NCBI RefSeq assembly: GCF_037975245.1
Contig: NC_092578.1
Coordinates: forward strand, 6,551,001-6,615,000
Length of the DNA stretch: 64,000 nucleotides
Source: Apostichopus japonicus
Lineage: Eukaryota; Echinodermata; Holothuroidea; Aspidochirotida; Stichopodidae
Direction of reading: 5' to 3'
Shown: positions 1 to 14,700 of the stretch, in pieces
How positions within the stretch are numbered: position 1 is the stretch's first letter
How the letters are laid out: the number at the start of each line of letters is the position of its first letter
The notes under the pieces: generated by a model
Told to the model about the DNA's origin: nothing
The model's input: only the letters and a program-made list of their open reading frames with translations
The model's database searches: none
Program-made: the position numbers and the translations under genes

Positions 1-1312
1 CTTCCCACTTCTGCCAAACAGTATCATCCAAACAGGCTGGGAAAAAGTTCAGATGTTCGTACTTAATCGTGTAAAAAGCCAGGTATAATGTTAAAAGTCA
101 TGACGTCGCTGTTTTCAACGAATGCCACGATATCAATCACACCGTCTGAATCTGTACTTGGAATATACTCCAAGATCCATCTTCAAGTGGGCCGATTCAA
201 AATTGTCAAAAATGTCAGAGGAGTACTTTTGGGTTAAACATGAATGTCGTCTGTGATTAAATTCCTTGCTCCAGGTAACGCATCAAATTATTGTTTGGTG
301 ATTATATGGAGTGGTACTCAGTGATATAGATCTGATATCTCGAAAGAACATTCCCCTCCCCCCACAACTTCTTTATTTAATTTCCCCCGAAGAGAACAAC
401 ACATACTTACATGTACAGTGTGCATTCATGAATAATATTACTGCCTGAGCCGTGAAAACTCAACTCATGCATACAAAATACCAAAACAAAACAAACTAAA
501 CCAATAATTCAAAAACATTTTAGACAGCATGAAGAGAAACTACAAGGAAAGAAACTACAAGGAAAGAGGGGGGAGGGGTTGTGTTGGATGTTCCTTCTTG
601 ATAAACAGTTCTCATCCTATAACTGTGTAGATGAAGATGACCTTTTAGTGGGAAACTGTGTTGCCATGCCAAACTCTAATTGCCATGCCAACTCCATGAA
701 GAATTTGAATTGTGTATGGGGGGGAGGGGTTGTATTTGAATTGTGTACTGCCTCTAGAGTTAAAACTGTTGACAACCTTTCGAGAAAAAAAAAAAGGAGA
801 AAAGGTTAGGATATATGAATGAGCTAGCCTATCCATACTCATCACAGGAAAAGGGATAAAGAATAGCAATTTCGCATCTTTCAATAGTTAATTGCTACCT
901 TAAATTTTATGTGACCTTTTCATACATAGTACAAACCGTTTTCCTTTTCTTTTTTTTAGGTTATAAAAATGTCTGATCATTTGATACGCTTTATTGCACA
1001 ACAGTCACAAAAGTTGGCAGATAACTTCTTCTATAAGAATTAGGGGAAATTAAAATGCTTCCCTTTGTTTATACCCCACTCGATAAAGTTTGTATTGTCT
1101 TTCATCAAAATCAGCAGCTAAATGAAAACTGACATAACAATGGGGAAACGATCTTCCTCGATCAAAACAATGGAAATTCAATGTTTACGTGTATCTAATT
1201 ATTCTTCTCTCAGTAATGATGGAATGCATGACAAACGTGCTACACTGAGAAATATATACGAAAAGGTTCAATTCTGAATCAGGTACTGGAATAAATATAA
1301 ATTAATGAAAGA
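1..1312. other. No gene recognised
   Basis: AT-rich DNA. Only a doubled GAAACTACAAGGAAAG at about 535-565 and short G runs were noticed. Confidence 0.6.
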
Positions 1313-1318
1313 CAAAAA

Positions 1319-1822
1319 ATTCAAGAAACCTATGGAACCAATAAACTTTCAAATATAAATATCTGCTGGATTAAAAATAAAATATGAAGGCACTGAAATT
1401 GTTACTATTATGGACTTCAAAACAGAGCAGAGCTCGCACGCGTCCACAGTCAAGCAATCCAAAAAGGCTATTTATAGGGGATAGTCTAACAACGATACAT
1501 TCAACAACAATCTCAATCAATAAAAAGTTGCATCGCACCATAATAGTATTGATAGCATACTAATACATCATATAGTATAACAACGAAAAATTCAAGAAAT
1601 TGACAAATTCAAAAAAAATCAAGATAGTCTAACAACGAAAAATTCAAGAAACCTATGAAACCAATAAAACTTTCAAATATAAATATCTGCTGGATTAAAA
1701 AAAAGAAAATTGAAGGCACTGAAATTGTTACTATTATGGACTTGAAAACAGAGCAGAGCTCGCCCACATCCACAGTCAAGCAATCCAAAAAGGCTATTTA
1801 TAGGGATAGTCTAACAACTATA
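1319..1822. repeat. Direct duplication of about 180 bp
   Basis: 1319-1497 recurs at 1642-1822 with few changes (both contain AAATATAAATATCTGCTGG and CAGTCAAGCAATCCAAAAAG). Between them 1500-1580 is an inverted copy of 1984-2070, inside hAT-like element 1. Confidence 0.85.
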
Positions 1823-1865
1823 CAGTTGTTAATGCATAGGGGTTATGACCCTGTGCTTCTGGGGT

Positions 1866-2288
1866 CAGAGGGTAGGAAGCTTCCAAAAATTGGGGGGGGG
1901 CACAACATCAGAGGGGCACTTTCTCATTCCACAACCACCACTTGTTATGCTATATAAACCGATACAAACCGGCCATATCACTTAAATATATATGATGTGT
2001 TAATATGCTATCAATACTATTATGGTGCGCTGCAACATTGATTTTTAATTGATTGAGATATTGTTAACCGTGCTACAAAAAGATATGGGATGCCATTTTA
2101 AAAATAGCATGTACAGACTAAACAATAAATAATTAAAATAAAATATTAAAATTAACAAAAGCTTAAGATATCCAAAAGACAGTTCTTCATCCAAGGGGCA
2201 CATTTTATTTGCCAGTAGGGCACATTCACTATTTTGGAAAAAAGTGGGGGGGCACATGCCCCCAGTGCCCCCCGGCTCCTACCCCCTG
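1866..2288. mobile_element. hAT-like non-autonomous element 1
   Basis: Flanked by an exact 8-bp duplication TCTGGGGT (1858-1865 and 2289-2296). The left end is CAGAGGGTAGGAAGC, the right end inverted is CAGGGGGTAGGAGCC. No transposase. Part of its interior (1984-2070) is repeated in reverse outside it at 1500-1580. Confidence 0.75.
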
Positions 2289-4563
2289 TCTGGGGTTACT
2301 ACCCACTCTCTCTGTTCCTTCTGGATTTATATCCAATAGAAGTATAGACTACTATAGACATTGTTGTTACTTTTTCTTTCAAAGAACAAAGGGTGTGAAG
2401 ACTCGCGCAAAAGGAAACGTCGAATGCCGGTAATCTGACCTAGTTTCGAATGAGGTGTTACAGAAGTGTTAGACACCACCATCGATCCCAAAAAATACGC
2501 ACACAGCTTGCTACCTTCGGTAATTAGACACTAGTGTACAGTCAGTACATACAGCTGCGGTCAATACCCACACCACAGTGTACAAACGAAACAGCGATGG
2601 ACATCTCAGGTCCAGCTGAAGATAACAAGGTATCACGTTTCATTACTGTCTGCATTTTGTAGCGACAAGCAGAAAACTTCACTTGCAAGCAACGGAAAGT
2701 TAACTTTTTCAGAGAGCGGCATGCGGTTTGGGCGAGTCTTCATTGCCTCTAAAGTTATCTTTGTTTATAGAATAAATTACCTTTATTAATATTCATAACA
2801 AACAGCTACATATAGTCAAATCCCCAGAAAGTTTGGAGACCAAACCATAATATTACAGCCTCTTAGGATCCAGCTAAATCTACTGCACACTGTGCTTGAA
2901 ATGCATTTTCAATTTGTTCTCCCCCAGCTTGCCGAAAACTGCCTTGCCTTGGAACATCAATGCATGTGTTCGATGTATAAAGTTTGATTTCCGTACAGAT
3001 ATTAATGCAAGGTCACTTTACACCAATGAGATCGGTCAAAGCCAATTGAATATTCATACAGACCAATTAGGCATGCACAAGCTGAAAACAAATTGCACTG
3101 AAAATTATCTGGTATAAAGTATCTTGAATGTCAGAGGACGAGAGATCAGTGAAATAAATAGTTAGTTATATAGAGTTATAGTTATATAGTTAGTTATATA
3201 GAGTTATATAGGTCCATATGATTTGAACATGGCGCGTAGTCCGTTATCAACTGATCAGGGAAATGCTTGCGTGCAATCTGTGTATTAATTACGCTTTACC
3301 AAGTAATCAATCTTGTGGGTTTAAAGTGAGTTATATATTAATTAGTCCTACTTGATGAAATAATAAATAAATATTCAATAAAATAATTTGTCACTTATCT
3401 CCTTCACATATAAATCAATAAACCTCCATTTTTTATTTAATAAAAAAAATGGATTAAACATTAACAAGGATTCTCCACTGAGGAAACGATTACACCATCA
3501 AAATTTAGCCTTATAGGAGACATAACTACCTTTGATGAATTCTGGCAGTGAAATGTTTCAAGTTTCAACATGAGTGACCGTTAGATTTGATTGTCTAACA
3601 GGTTTGGAGTCACCATACTGATGACCAATCAAGGCATGTAACCCATAGATCTCTCATGTCATGTCATGTCCGGGGGGGGGGGGGGGGTAATAACCCAAAC
3701 AAATTAAGTTCTGTTACTGCCACTGTAAATTACTTTTGATTGCCACACAAGTGAGCTATGTTACTAATCGCCACTGGAAAACATCTGCCTTGATTATACT
3801 TCACCTCTTTATTTTGCTTCTGTCCGACTCGATTCGCTTTTGTCGTTCGCTTTGTTCGAAATGAGTTTAGGTTGATCATCAGTGAAATAGGATTTGCTGC
3901 ACACACAGCACCATGTTTTTTGCATATATTCTGCTCTGCCTTTTCAGAAGTCAGCTAGTACAATAAATCATCTTTTTATTTCTGAAAAGCATGTTCATTT
4001 TGCAGGTATGAAAATAAAGGTAGATGAAGAAAATGCAGGGGGGGCTCTGGGGCAATGGCACATCTGTGTAAATTAAAACTTGCTGGTTGACTATCATCAG
4101 TACAGTATGTAATATAACAACCACACCCAATGAATCTGCACAATTAGACTACGAAATCACACACTTTCTGCTGATGAACCACACATCGTACAGACGACTA
4201 CAGGACGTGGCTCCCGCATTCAATAGTGCAACGATAAACTGTCAACATATATGCCGAGTTAACCTGAATATTGGTCACGTGACATTTCAAGCAGACAAAA
4301 CCCAACCATGGCGTTGTAATAAATATGCCAGAAAGTCTGGCTGAAAATGGTCACACATTGACGTAATTTCTTTGTAGTAATTCTACTCCAAATTTAAATA
4401 ACCTTGTGAAATTTTCTATTAAATTCTTAATTTTTAATTCTGCAAGAAATCCAAGATCAATCCATAAGTGCAAATGTTTAAATTTGGCAATTTTAGCACT
4501 TCATGAATTCATGGCTTTACGCCAGATTCTACTACAAGATAAATATATGAAAATAGTATGTAT

Positions 4564-4807
4564 TGATGACATACAGATGTTATGTATCTTAGATTTAAGG
4601 TTGCAGAATATGTATCTATCCCTTGTATGGACAAATTTTGGAACACAGCGGTAATCGATTGATCGAACGATCCATTCTGCTTCATTGATCACAGACAGAC
4701 GTTATGTATCTTTAGGTTAGGTTGCAGCATATATGTATCTATCCCTGGTATGGACGGATTTAGGAACACAGCTGTAATTGATTGATCGATCAATCGATCC
4801 TTTCTGA
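4564..4807. repeat. Tandem duplication, period about 122 bp
   Basis: Two neighbouring copies (about 4564-4683, 4686-4807) share ACAGAYGTTATGTATCTT, GGTTGCAG, TATGTATCTATCCC and ATTGATTGATCGA-like text; about 80% alike by eye. Confidence 0.8.
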
Positions 4808-5232
4808 TTGCTGGATCAATACGATCAATACGATACAATACGATTAAATGGTAGTATAAAATGTGGACTGTCAACTCTTGTAATTTTATGAAAGTTGGAA
4901 AGTTTAATTGAGGAAGCATAAATCCCTTGTAGCAGTTTCAATTCACATCTATGTGCATTCAGTGTATACTGTGCCATAGAGAAGGCACTTAAAGACAATA
5001 GCCTGCACAGGATTTCAAAGGTGGGAACGGGGAACCAGTTCAAAATTCTCCCCCTCCCAATTGATTTAGATAGAAACAAGAACCATTATGGAACAACCAG
5101 AGGCGAATAACGGAAGCTCTAAAGGATATGCAGCCCTGATAATGTGGAAGTCATGACTCTCATGTGAGGGGGGGGGGGGGTTGGGATTAGATTAAACATC
5201 AAATGGGAGATGAGAGCCATATCCACTTCCAT

Positions 5233-5237
<5 letters not shown>

Positions 5238-5287
<50 letters not shown>
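5238..5287. repeat. (TA)n microsatellite
   Basis: Uninterrupted AT dinucleotides; another short tract at 5501-5518. Confidence 0.97.
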
Positions 5288-5291
<4 letters not shown>

Positions 5292-8200
5292 CTACATATA
5301 TATTATATATTAACGACATACTGCTATATTTCGGAGTGGTCACCACTCCATCGTCAGGCAATTGTACAAGATTAATTAAATACAGGGGCTAATATACATC
5401 CGAAGACGACCATAGTGCTAAACATGAGTGAATTTTTAAACTAGGAATGATTAGAACAACCAGCAATAAAAGTAAAAAGGGATTAGAATAGCTCCAACCA
5501 TATATATATATATATATGTATATAGCATTTCTTAGGGTCATTTCTGGAAAAATTTTAAATAGATAGAAATACAACCTGAATTAATAGCAGTGGTTGTTTA
5601 ATGGTCTACAACACATATCCAAATTATTTTAGTGTTTTATGGCAGGCCATATATGCAGATACAGATGTTTGTTGTCCCTCAACACCACAAACTTCTTGGC
5701 TATATAACATGGGGAAGGCTCTGACAGGTTTTTCACAAGTTTGGGGAAAACTTAGATCTATCTCTGTAAAGATGATCTCCTGTAAAACTGTCACTGTTTG
5801 CAATGACCATGAAATGGCACACCTTCATAAATCTCTGGGACAATATTTCTTTCCCTTTTTTGTTTTTTAAATAGTGAAATAGGTAAAAAAATTGGAATAT
5901 GTTAGAAAGATCGGAATATTTGAACACAAAATGTGAGATATTTATTACCTTTGAAATACCCCCAAGACTGATTTGATACAGTATTTTGATGGCTCTGTGG
6001 GATCAAGTATGCATCAATGTAATCCCACAACAGTCCAAAATGAAAAATCAGCTCAGGTGAAAGTTTGTCCTAGTTTAGCACATCTGCTTTTACAGAATTT
6101 CAACAAAAAAAAAGGAATGAAGGTGGAGGGGATGAATTGTCTGTGAGGGTGGGGGGGGGGTGCTAAAACCTACTTAACCTCCGTTTTTATAGCACCCAAA
6201 GCACCCTTTAAATTTCGACCAAAATTTCCACAAAAAAAAGATGCAACTGTAAAATGGCAAGAACAGAGAGGGCGCTATCACAGAATATGGCATTTCAAAA
6301 TTTGGAGTGCATACAGTTAGTGATCAATACAACACTGCAATACACAGATGAAGATACAGTAAAGCAAGTATCACAGTTGATGACATCTACCTAAAGATTT
6401 CTTTACTTTCCTCCTTGCTACCCTTATTCCTCAGCACCCCTCACCCTCTCCCCAACCCTTCCTTTCCCTCCCTATCCACTCCATTCAGAGCCGTATAAAT
6501 TCTGTGTATGGATGGTCATAAAATCTATAGATGACCCCAAAATTCAGTCCTTCCAACTGCACCCATTTTTTAATGTCTCATCCTTCCTCCTGACTTCTCC
6601 TCCCCACTGTGATATCGTACTATTAAAGTATAGACATTTCCAGGGGGCGCCCCCTTGCCCCCCCCTTCCCTACGCCACTGTTACAGAGTAGCTCCATAAC
6701 TGGCGCAAAATTTCTCCTTTTCCAGTCCCTTTTGCACCCCCCCTAAAAAAAAAAACTCATTTTTTTTCCCGTAGAAATGTCCAATATAAGGACTGACTCA
6801 TCCTGAAATTTTTAGCCGTTTCAAGATTATAGTATTGTTAGTTTCTAACAATTAATATCGGAAAAATGACGTTAAATTTACTTTTTAAAATCAGACTTAC
6901 AATTTCGCTTACTATAAGGTGCGTTTGTTTCTTGTCCGTACTTTACTAGATCTGTAAGCCACGCACTTCGCGTCCACTCGGTTTGCGTGGCTTTAATATA
7001 CCCACAAAGTCTGAACTGTGATATCCGGTTGAAGCAAATGACTGTGCTGTCATTCACTGTCATTCGTTTTAGTCAACACAATTTTTTAGTGTGTACAACA
7101 TATTGTCATTCGTTATGTGTAACGCAATTGTCATTCATTTTAGTAACACCCCATTTATTGGCCATGTACTGGTTGAGATTTACCTGAACAGGAATTCCTA
7201 AAGAGTGACAAGCTTTCGTTTTATTATTAATATTTATTTTTTTCCCTTTGTCCATTTCATTGTTTAAAGGGTCATAATTAACAAAGAAGCAACCCTCCTA
7301 GATTTGTCCACCAAATAGAGGTTAATATAAAGCAAGCATTGTGTCGCCCAGACTCTTTTTTTTATGTTACTTTCAGTCACATGTAAAAAATGTCAATTGA
7401 AAAATGTCAAATGGTTTTTTGAGGTTTAAATTTGTAGCAAAGTGCCATGGGCAAAATTCCTTCCACTCACTTAAAAGGCTAGCCCAGAGGAAACTTATGG
7501 CATTGACTGATGAAACAGGGGAACAATGTTCTAAGCATATCTATTTATATACTGGTGAAATTTGCATCGAATATTTACGTCCCATTTTCATTGGTGTATT
7601 GTTATCTTCACATCCAACTAGGTGTGGTTGGAACCCTAGTCAATTAATGAAACTTCAAAACAAAAGAAAAATATTTTGTTGTCTGTTTGCACCTATGGCA
7701 TCACACCAGTATTTTAATTTGAGTTCACTTACCGTAAAAACTGTGAGAATTTCAAATTATCAATATCTTGAGAAATCCATGCCGGAATTGGATGCAAATT
7801 TCACCAGGATGCTTTCATCAGTCAAAAACTTAAATTTTTCCGCTGGACTATATCCTTTTAATCTTTGGTACTTCTCAAAGTACCACTGTCATTATTTCAC
7901 ATGGAAGTGGGCACTACATTTCTACTGGTTATTTAATCTTTTGTAATGTAAATATAACTTTTCATGGAACGTGACTTTTTCATTAAAACAATACTGAAAC
8001 AAATTGGAACATTTGTCTGACTATCAGACTATGATTGTAGTACGTCCTGGTTGCGTTTATTCAGTTACCATTCAAGTATAAAGTGACATTTTTACAGACG
8101 TCGGCATGAAGTGGGGCACAACATTTTCTCTCGCTTGTAACTCAATCTTTCGTAATGTAAAATTAACTTTGCATGGAAACCTCTACTGTTTATCTTGTAC

Positions 8201-11200
8201 TGTAAAATTATAACCTGACCTTTTCGCAGGTATCTGCATGAAGTGAACGCTTCTCTCCCACCCACTCACTCATCTTTGTGTAAAGTGAATCGACTTTAAA
8301 GAAACATGGAAACCATACATTAAGACGAGCGTGATGCGAACAACCGTAAAGTATCCGGCGACTAGTGTAAAAGAAAACAATTTCTCTATGAACAGTGGTA
8401 GGCTGGGCATGTATGTAAGTCGATGACAGAATGCAAATTTAATACTTAATGAGTGGGAACAGATAAGTGAGGCATGAAGTAAATATTACAGACTGCCAAA
8501 AACTGATACACAGCATAGCTGACACTGCTGTGCTGTGTCTATACAGGTCTGTACATAAATAGAGCGACCGAGGTTCATGCCTTGCTAATTATGCCGAAAT
8601 TAAATCTGTTTTTTTATTCTCTGTAAAACCAAATAAGTTTACTGGTATTAACGTCACTCTTCCAAATTGTGGTGTAACTAGCTGCAAAAAATTTACAAAT
8701 GAAACAAAGCGGCCCATTAAAACATGCGTGTAACAAAATTTTGGAGCAGACAATGAAATACTCGCTAATTAGGAGCATCCGATTGGTCGATATCTGAACC
8801 TCTTAGATTGCCCGGTAACCAATCCTTGTTGAATATTACATGGCTTGATCAAAGTGGTGCAAAGATATAAACATATCCCAACCCGAAAAACAGCTTAAAT
8901 GATTTTGTTGTTATCATGGAAGACAGTCAGCCCTTAAAAGCTTTTTTTTTTCAGTATATCTTTAAAAGCTTACTTTTCAGTATATTGCATAAATTTATCA
9001 TTAAAAACAAGACAAAACTTTTAAGCAACACTCTTTATCTTTTGGTATTTTTACTTTTCAAAAGTCACATGAAGTGGCATACTGTATATATATATACAAC
9101 AATTGAGAAAACCAAAATATATTATTTCAATGATACAAATTTTATCTAAAAAAAAAACAAGTCAACATTACAGAAAATCCAAACAAAATATTGCAGTCAT
9201 GCATTATGCAACTCATTTTTGTAATGATGCCAACTTTTGGACAAGAAATAAAAATGTGTTTTGCTTTGCTCCATTTTCTTTGAGACTCAACAATAACATG
9301 TCTGTCTTTTATCAGTTGCTGCAGTTGTTAGCTCTTAATGAGAATGGCAGAACTGCACATTCACATGATTGTAACATTAGAAATATCTCGACGGTTGAGT
9401 TAACAATCACATTTTGAATTCTGCACACTTCAAACATTATGACATCAGCTTTATGAAATTAATATGTCTGTGCAATGCATGTTCAGAATAGGCAGACTGC
9501 TTCTCTAAAAAAAAAAAAAAAAAATTATTTTTATTGAATCAAGGAAATATAGTCATTGAAAAATTTTGAAGATTACTCATACTACTGACCTTTCTTTCCT
9601 CGGATAAAAACCAATCTATGGATGCTTCAAAATTAAGGACACGTTTAAAAATTAATACAGAACAAATTTTCCCCTTTCGATAACGTAATTTATATATCGT
9701 TCAGACAGCGTGCAGCCGACACAGTAGATCTCGCTTCATCGAACCAAAGAATCCAGATTGGACTGTTAATTAGATGATATTACATGATCAAGAACAACGG
9801 TGTTAATCTTTAGTAAGCGTCGTCGTCGAGGTGGAGACAGTAGCAACTATCTGTCCATGGACCCTCATCTTGACTGACATCACCAGGAAATGAACCTGTT
9901 CCTACTTCCTGCTACGTATGACAAGTAACAAATTAGCGCCTCATCGCTCAGTTCAGTTGGAAATTTGTAGAGTACCTTTCGAAGTTACAGACACAGATTA
10001 CAAGAAACTTGGCTTCTCTGGCAGAACCTGTCATAAAAAATTTATTTTGTGGGTTTTCACACTAGCTGTCTGGTTCGTACCAAGTTCCTGTCAAGAGTCC
10101 AGGGGAAATATACTTCTTATAAATGCCAATTTATTATGCACTGCACCTCATGTTTGGCAAATAACGCACTGCAAAGAATTTCTTTCTATGAGGACTGACA
10201 GGGCAATAATATATTTAAGATCATTAGAGAGTATATTGTATAATAGAGTGAAAAACAAGGGAAACAACTGGTAGGGGAAAATCCATGATTTTATAGAGGA
10301 GGGGATGATGTTGTCATGGTGTGGCCGAAGATAACTTCCATGTGGGGGGAGGGGAGGAGGGGGTCTGGGAGTACTCCAACAGAAAATAAAATAAGGTTAG
10401 AGATATGAAAAGGTTTTGCTATAATATACACTTTTTTAAATTTATGTATGTGGATGAAATGGGATGGGTTGTCTACTTGGGTTGTAACCTCACTCCTCCC
10501 TCCCCCACTCCCCCCCCTGCACAGCATCTGATTGGGAACACAAAAGTTATAGCTATTGATTGATGCTATTCAATGTTAAATTCCCAAAACATTTTAATTC
10601 ATCAGATTGAATAGCCAGGTTTTATTTGAGGTAATGAAGAGAGTGTGGTAAAAGTTTGAATGGAATGGAAGAAATAGAGGAATAGGGGGCGCAATGTTAA
10701 AATATTTCCAGTCATGCAGCTGCTAGGTAGATGGAAAAAGTGCAATTGTAGTTTGGAGACGAGGTACAAGAGGAGCTAAGTAAAACTATGCGAATCAATT
10801 ATCGATCCAGAGTCACTATTTACTCACTTCACCTGGTCCAAAAAATACCGGAGAATGTCTTTGTTCTATTAACAGATTCTATTCGGAATAATTTACAGTC
10901 AAGATATTCATAAAATTTATTGAGCAAAATCATAGCGACGCTCCACGTGTGGGGAAGAAGCCACACGTTGATGGTGTTCAGTACAGTTCTTACATAGTCT
11001 TCGATCTGATGCTGACAGGGATTTGACAAAGGTTTGAGATTTGCAGAGTAGGGGAGAAGGGTGGGGTGGGGGTAGGAGACAGACTAAATGTTCAGTGGAG
11101 TTGAAATTATTACCTGCAGTGGCACCACATTGCATGTAAACCTGTGACAATTATTATGGGAAAACAACCCCCCTCCTTGGTTCCCCCAGTTTTAAGGTCC

Positions 11201-11495
11201 CTGAAATATTTCATACCAAAAAAAAAAAATTATAATAAAAAGTGGACATTTTCTTCTTACAATAACATTCTTAAAACCATTTTTCTTCAACAAGAAAATG
11301 TTACAATTTTGAGGTAGATTAAAGCAGATTAAAGAGGATTTTTTGTTGTGTCAAGACAGCTGGTAAGGAGAGGGGGAGGGTACATCAACATGAAAGTAAT
11401 TTGGAGTAGATATAGAAATTAGCAGTTTACATTTGGTCAACAAGTTAACCGAGTCTACCCGACCGACTTTTAGTACCATTACAACAGCATGAGTA

Positions 11496-11772
11496 TGAGT
11501 GTTAGGAGTGTTAGCTCAGTGGTCAACGCCGGTGCCTTTCAATCATTAGGTCCCAAGTTCAATTCACTCCAAGATCAATGTATGTCGTCCAGTTACAGAG
11601 TTGTTGACAATTGACAATTCATAATCATGGACGTTAAATATAAATCTAAGAGACTGACCTCGCTTGCAGCTTTGATAAGCCAATGATGGCTTTTTCGCGA
11701 GTTCCTGCTTGCAGGAGGATCTCAAATACATACATACATACATACACACATACATACAACCACGCATACATA
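11496..11772 (+). mobile_element. tRNA-derived SINE, copy 1
   Basis: Head resembles a tRNA with Pol III A box (TAGCTCAGTGGTC, from 11512) and B box region (GGTCCCAAGTTCAATTC, 11549-11565). The body contains GTTGACAATT and CATAATCATGGACGTTAAAT, the tail is (CATA)n. Flanked by CATGAGTA on both sides (11488-11495, 11773-11780), the target duplication. A second copy is at 39.6 kb. Confidence 0.85.
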
Positions 11773-11780
11773 CATGAGTA

Positions 11781-14700
11781 CAAGTAGACTTCCCCTTGGG
11801 TGTGAGTACAAGTAGGGGGACTAGGCTGGAAGCACAAGTACTTGTACAAAAGTTAAAATTAATTTCTATGCTAAGTCTGTTGAATGTGCCCTAAGTATTA
11901 ATACACAAGTTACAAGTACAGGCAATAAGCAATAAGGCAATCAAGTATATACATGCATCCTACCAAATCTATTACCAGATCTATTTACTCCAAAATAACA
12001 TTTCTGATTGGTCAAGGCCACCTCTCGGCCTATGTGAATGTCACCAATTGAAAGGTAAAAGAGTGTGTGGATACTTCTGATCGGATCTTCGACATTACGT
12101 TGCTTACTCTGAGACACAAATTTTCCTTTTTATTAATGAAACATGAAAGGAAAAACCTTGCAAAATTTGAAGAAATACAAAAACACTTTTCATTTCACTA
12201 CTTGTAAAAAAAAAGGAAAGTTGATTGGTCAAGCTAAATTAGCCACATTGAGGATGTGTAGCATCAAAAATGTTATATCAAACTCAAAAAGCTGCTTTAA
12301 ATAAGAACCCCATAGGAAATTACTTTCAGGAAAGTTAAAAGAAAAGTATAAAGGTTTAAAAATTTAATAATTTAAACGTTTACCCAAGCCTCATCTGTTG
12401 CACATTTTCACACTGGCATGCCATCGCAGACCTAAAAATGACTGCGATTTATCGCATGCAGTGAGAGAGAGAAAAAAAATGTACAAGAATAAAACAAATT
12501 TTAAAATAATACATACATTTAAAAAAAAATTAAAATAAAAAAAATAAAAAACATACTTTCATTCATCAACTCCCCCACCCCCCCCCCCCATGCTTGATGA
12601 ATGAAATGAAGTTTGTAAAATGGTCAATATCACAAGGATGAGTCATCTTATTGCCAGCATAGCTAGATAACTGATGATGCCTGCTGCACCGATCAGCATA
12701 GCTTGGCCTAGATGTATATATACATGTACCCTACCACCAGGAGGCCAAATTGAAATCACAGAAGCAAATTAGTAAGTTAGATCAGCCTACCTTAACTCTC
12801 TTGAGGAGTATGAATTCTAGCACACCTTACAGCACCCCTAGATTTCATCTTTAACAGTGGAATTTTTAAAAGACAAGGCCCTGAGTAGTTTACCATCTTT
12901 AAAGTAATAAAGTTATCATTCCACAATTGTGTGAAAATATCGGTTCTTTCTATAAACAGAGTCATAAACTTAGGGATTTTATACCTGTTGTTTCAACTTT
13001 TAGTATCAATGAAATAGAAAATTCATTCCTAAAGATAGATCAATACAGACTAAACCAATGGTTGGTGCAATGTCTAATGTAAAATTGTGATGCTGCTTTT
13101 GTGACCTGAAATCCACCATTATATGCTCAACTTTGAAACAATGAATGATGATTCTAAACTGATTCGTAAAATTTACAAAGAGCTGCAAAACAACTCTCGA
13201 AAGAGCAAACATCTAAGCATTTTGTAATTTATAATAAAACACACATTGAGCGGAGCAGCTAGGGTCGGGTGAATAGTTTATTCTCAAATTTACATCACTT
13301 GAACTTTGCACTGTTGATGCTATTTCTGATCTGTATCTAGAAGCAATGAGTTCCATCCATTAAACTGCCAAAAAAAAATGATCGCTCTGTGTGCCCATAG
13401 TTGACTGAAAGAGAAAGCGGTTGCTAGGGGGTTGCAACAGTCTCAAAGACTGACAAGGTTGCATAAGGTATCAAATATACAACAAGAGGAGGTGGTGGAC
13501 AGGGTGTGTTTATTTGTGGTAGGGGGATAATATCCCTAACATAAAAAATGAAAATTATGCCCCTAAAATTAAATGACATTTGTCACAGTTCATGTACTTC
13601 CAATGTTTAGATGGCTGGACATTCAAAATATCAGTAACAATGGGTGTTGGTAAGGAATAATTTGTCATAAAAAAAAATTTAAAAAATTGTTTACGAGTTT
13701 TGTTGACACGGTACAAAATGGACTGATCCTTGCTTTCATTTTCAAATCACAAACTAACGATGCAATAAGAATCACATTGATTAGATATATAGTCCTCTGA
13801 TTCATGTCTTTAGTTGTTTAAATTCTTAGTTAATTAGTAAGATCTCTAGTATAGTTACTCAAAAGAAAATTTTAGGCATTTTCATGAATTTGTTTACATG
13901 ATCAATAGAATAACCATATTAAGTCACACAAAAAAAACACATTCACACCTATTGGTTTCTATCAATGATTTTATCGACACATCTTAAGTATTATAGCTTG
14001 AATCCAACCCCATCTCTTTCCTACCCACACTCCCCATCCAACCCACCCCCACCTCTCCACACACCACACACATCAACATTTCAACTGTCACTACCCTGGG
14101 TACCAAATATTGTACAAAACAATCCAGAAACAGCTATATGTACGTACCTCAAAAGATGAGGACGATATTAACAATGGCCATCTTAAATTGACAGCCACCA
14201 AATGAGAAGGATTAAGAATGAATTAAGCCAAATTGCATTGCAGAAAAGAAATGCTCTGTTTATGTTTTTTTTAAAAGATGTGTGCATGCATTGCATGAAA
14301 ATATTTTATCCAAATAAGATGCAAAAACAGTTTTTTCCCCTGATATTTGCAGATAATCATTTAGTGGAAGAACAAGCAAGAATTTATCTACATATGTGTC
14401 AAGCAACAGGCCCCTCGTTAATTATCGTAGCTTCATTATGGAGAATATGTTGTAACAGCAACCCTGTCAGTTGATTCAATTTATCAACAGACTGTCATGG
14501 TCAAAGCACACGGGAAGGCAGTGGCGTCGCCAAGGGGTGGCCTGGGGGACACGTGCCCTCTCCCCGAAAAATTGTGCCCCTCAGGTGACCCCAAGATGTG
14601 ATTTGTAGTGTTAGGAAATACTCAAACAAAAACTTTATCTGCATTAATTAAAACATAAATATCAGACTTAGCCCCCGAAAATTCTTGAACATAAAGTTAC

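Larger units (their letters stand above)
2297..11490. other. Gene-poor stretch
   Basis: No gene is supported. Seen: TATAGTTA-type repeats (3155-3215), a 16-base G run (3672-3687), the 4.6 kb duplication, a (TA)n, a hAT-like right end CTACGCCACTG at about 6672 without a left partner, and repeated TGTCATTCRTTTT phrases at 7045-7145. The longest ORF (7404-7946, 180 codons, plus) has no recognisable motif or splice context. Confidence 0.6.

Noticed and set aside
2597-2629. Possible plus-strand first coding exon (MDISGPAEDNK then GTATCA)
   Set aside because: Only 11 codons, weak donor and no downstream exon to join.
5119-5392. ORFs made of Ile-Tyr repeats (also at 19052, 37082, 45376)
   Set aside because: Translations of (TA)n microsatellites.
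7404-7946. 180-codon plus-strand ORF
   Set aside because: No recognisable motif, AT-driven composition, no splice or promoter context; most likely chance.
9918-10274. 118-codon plus-strand ORF
   Set aside because: No domain pattern and ordinary intergenic composition.
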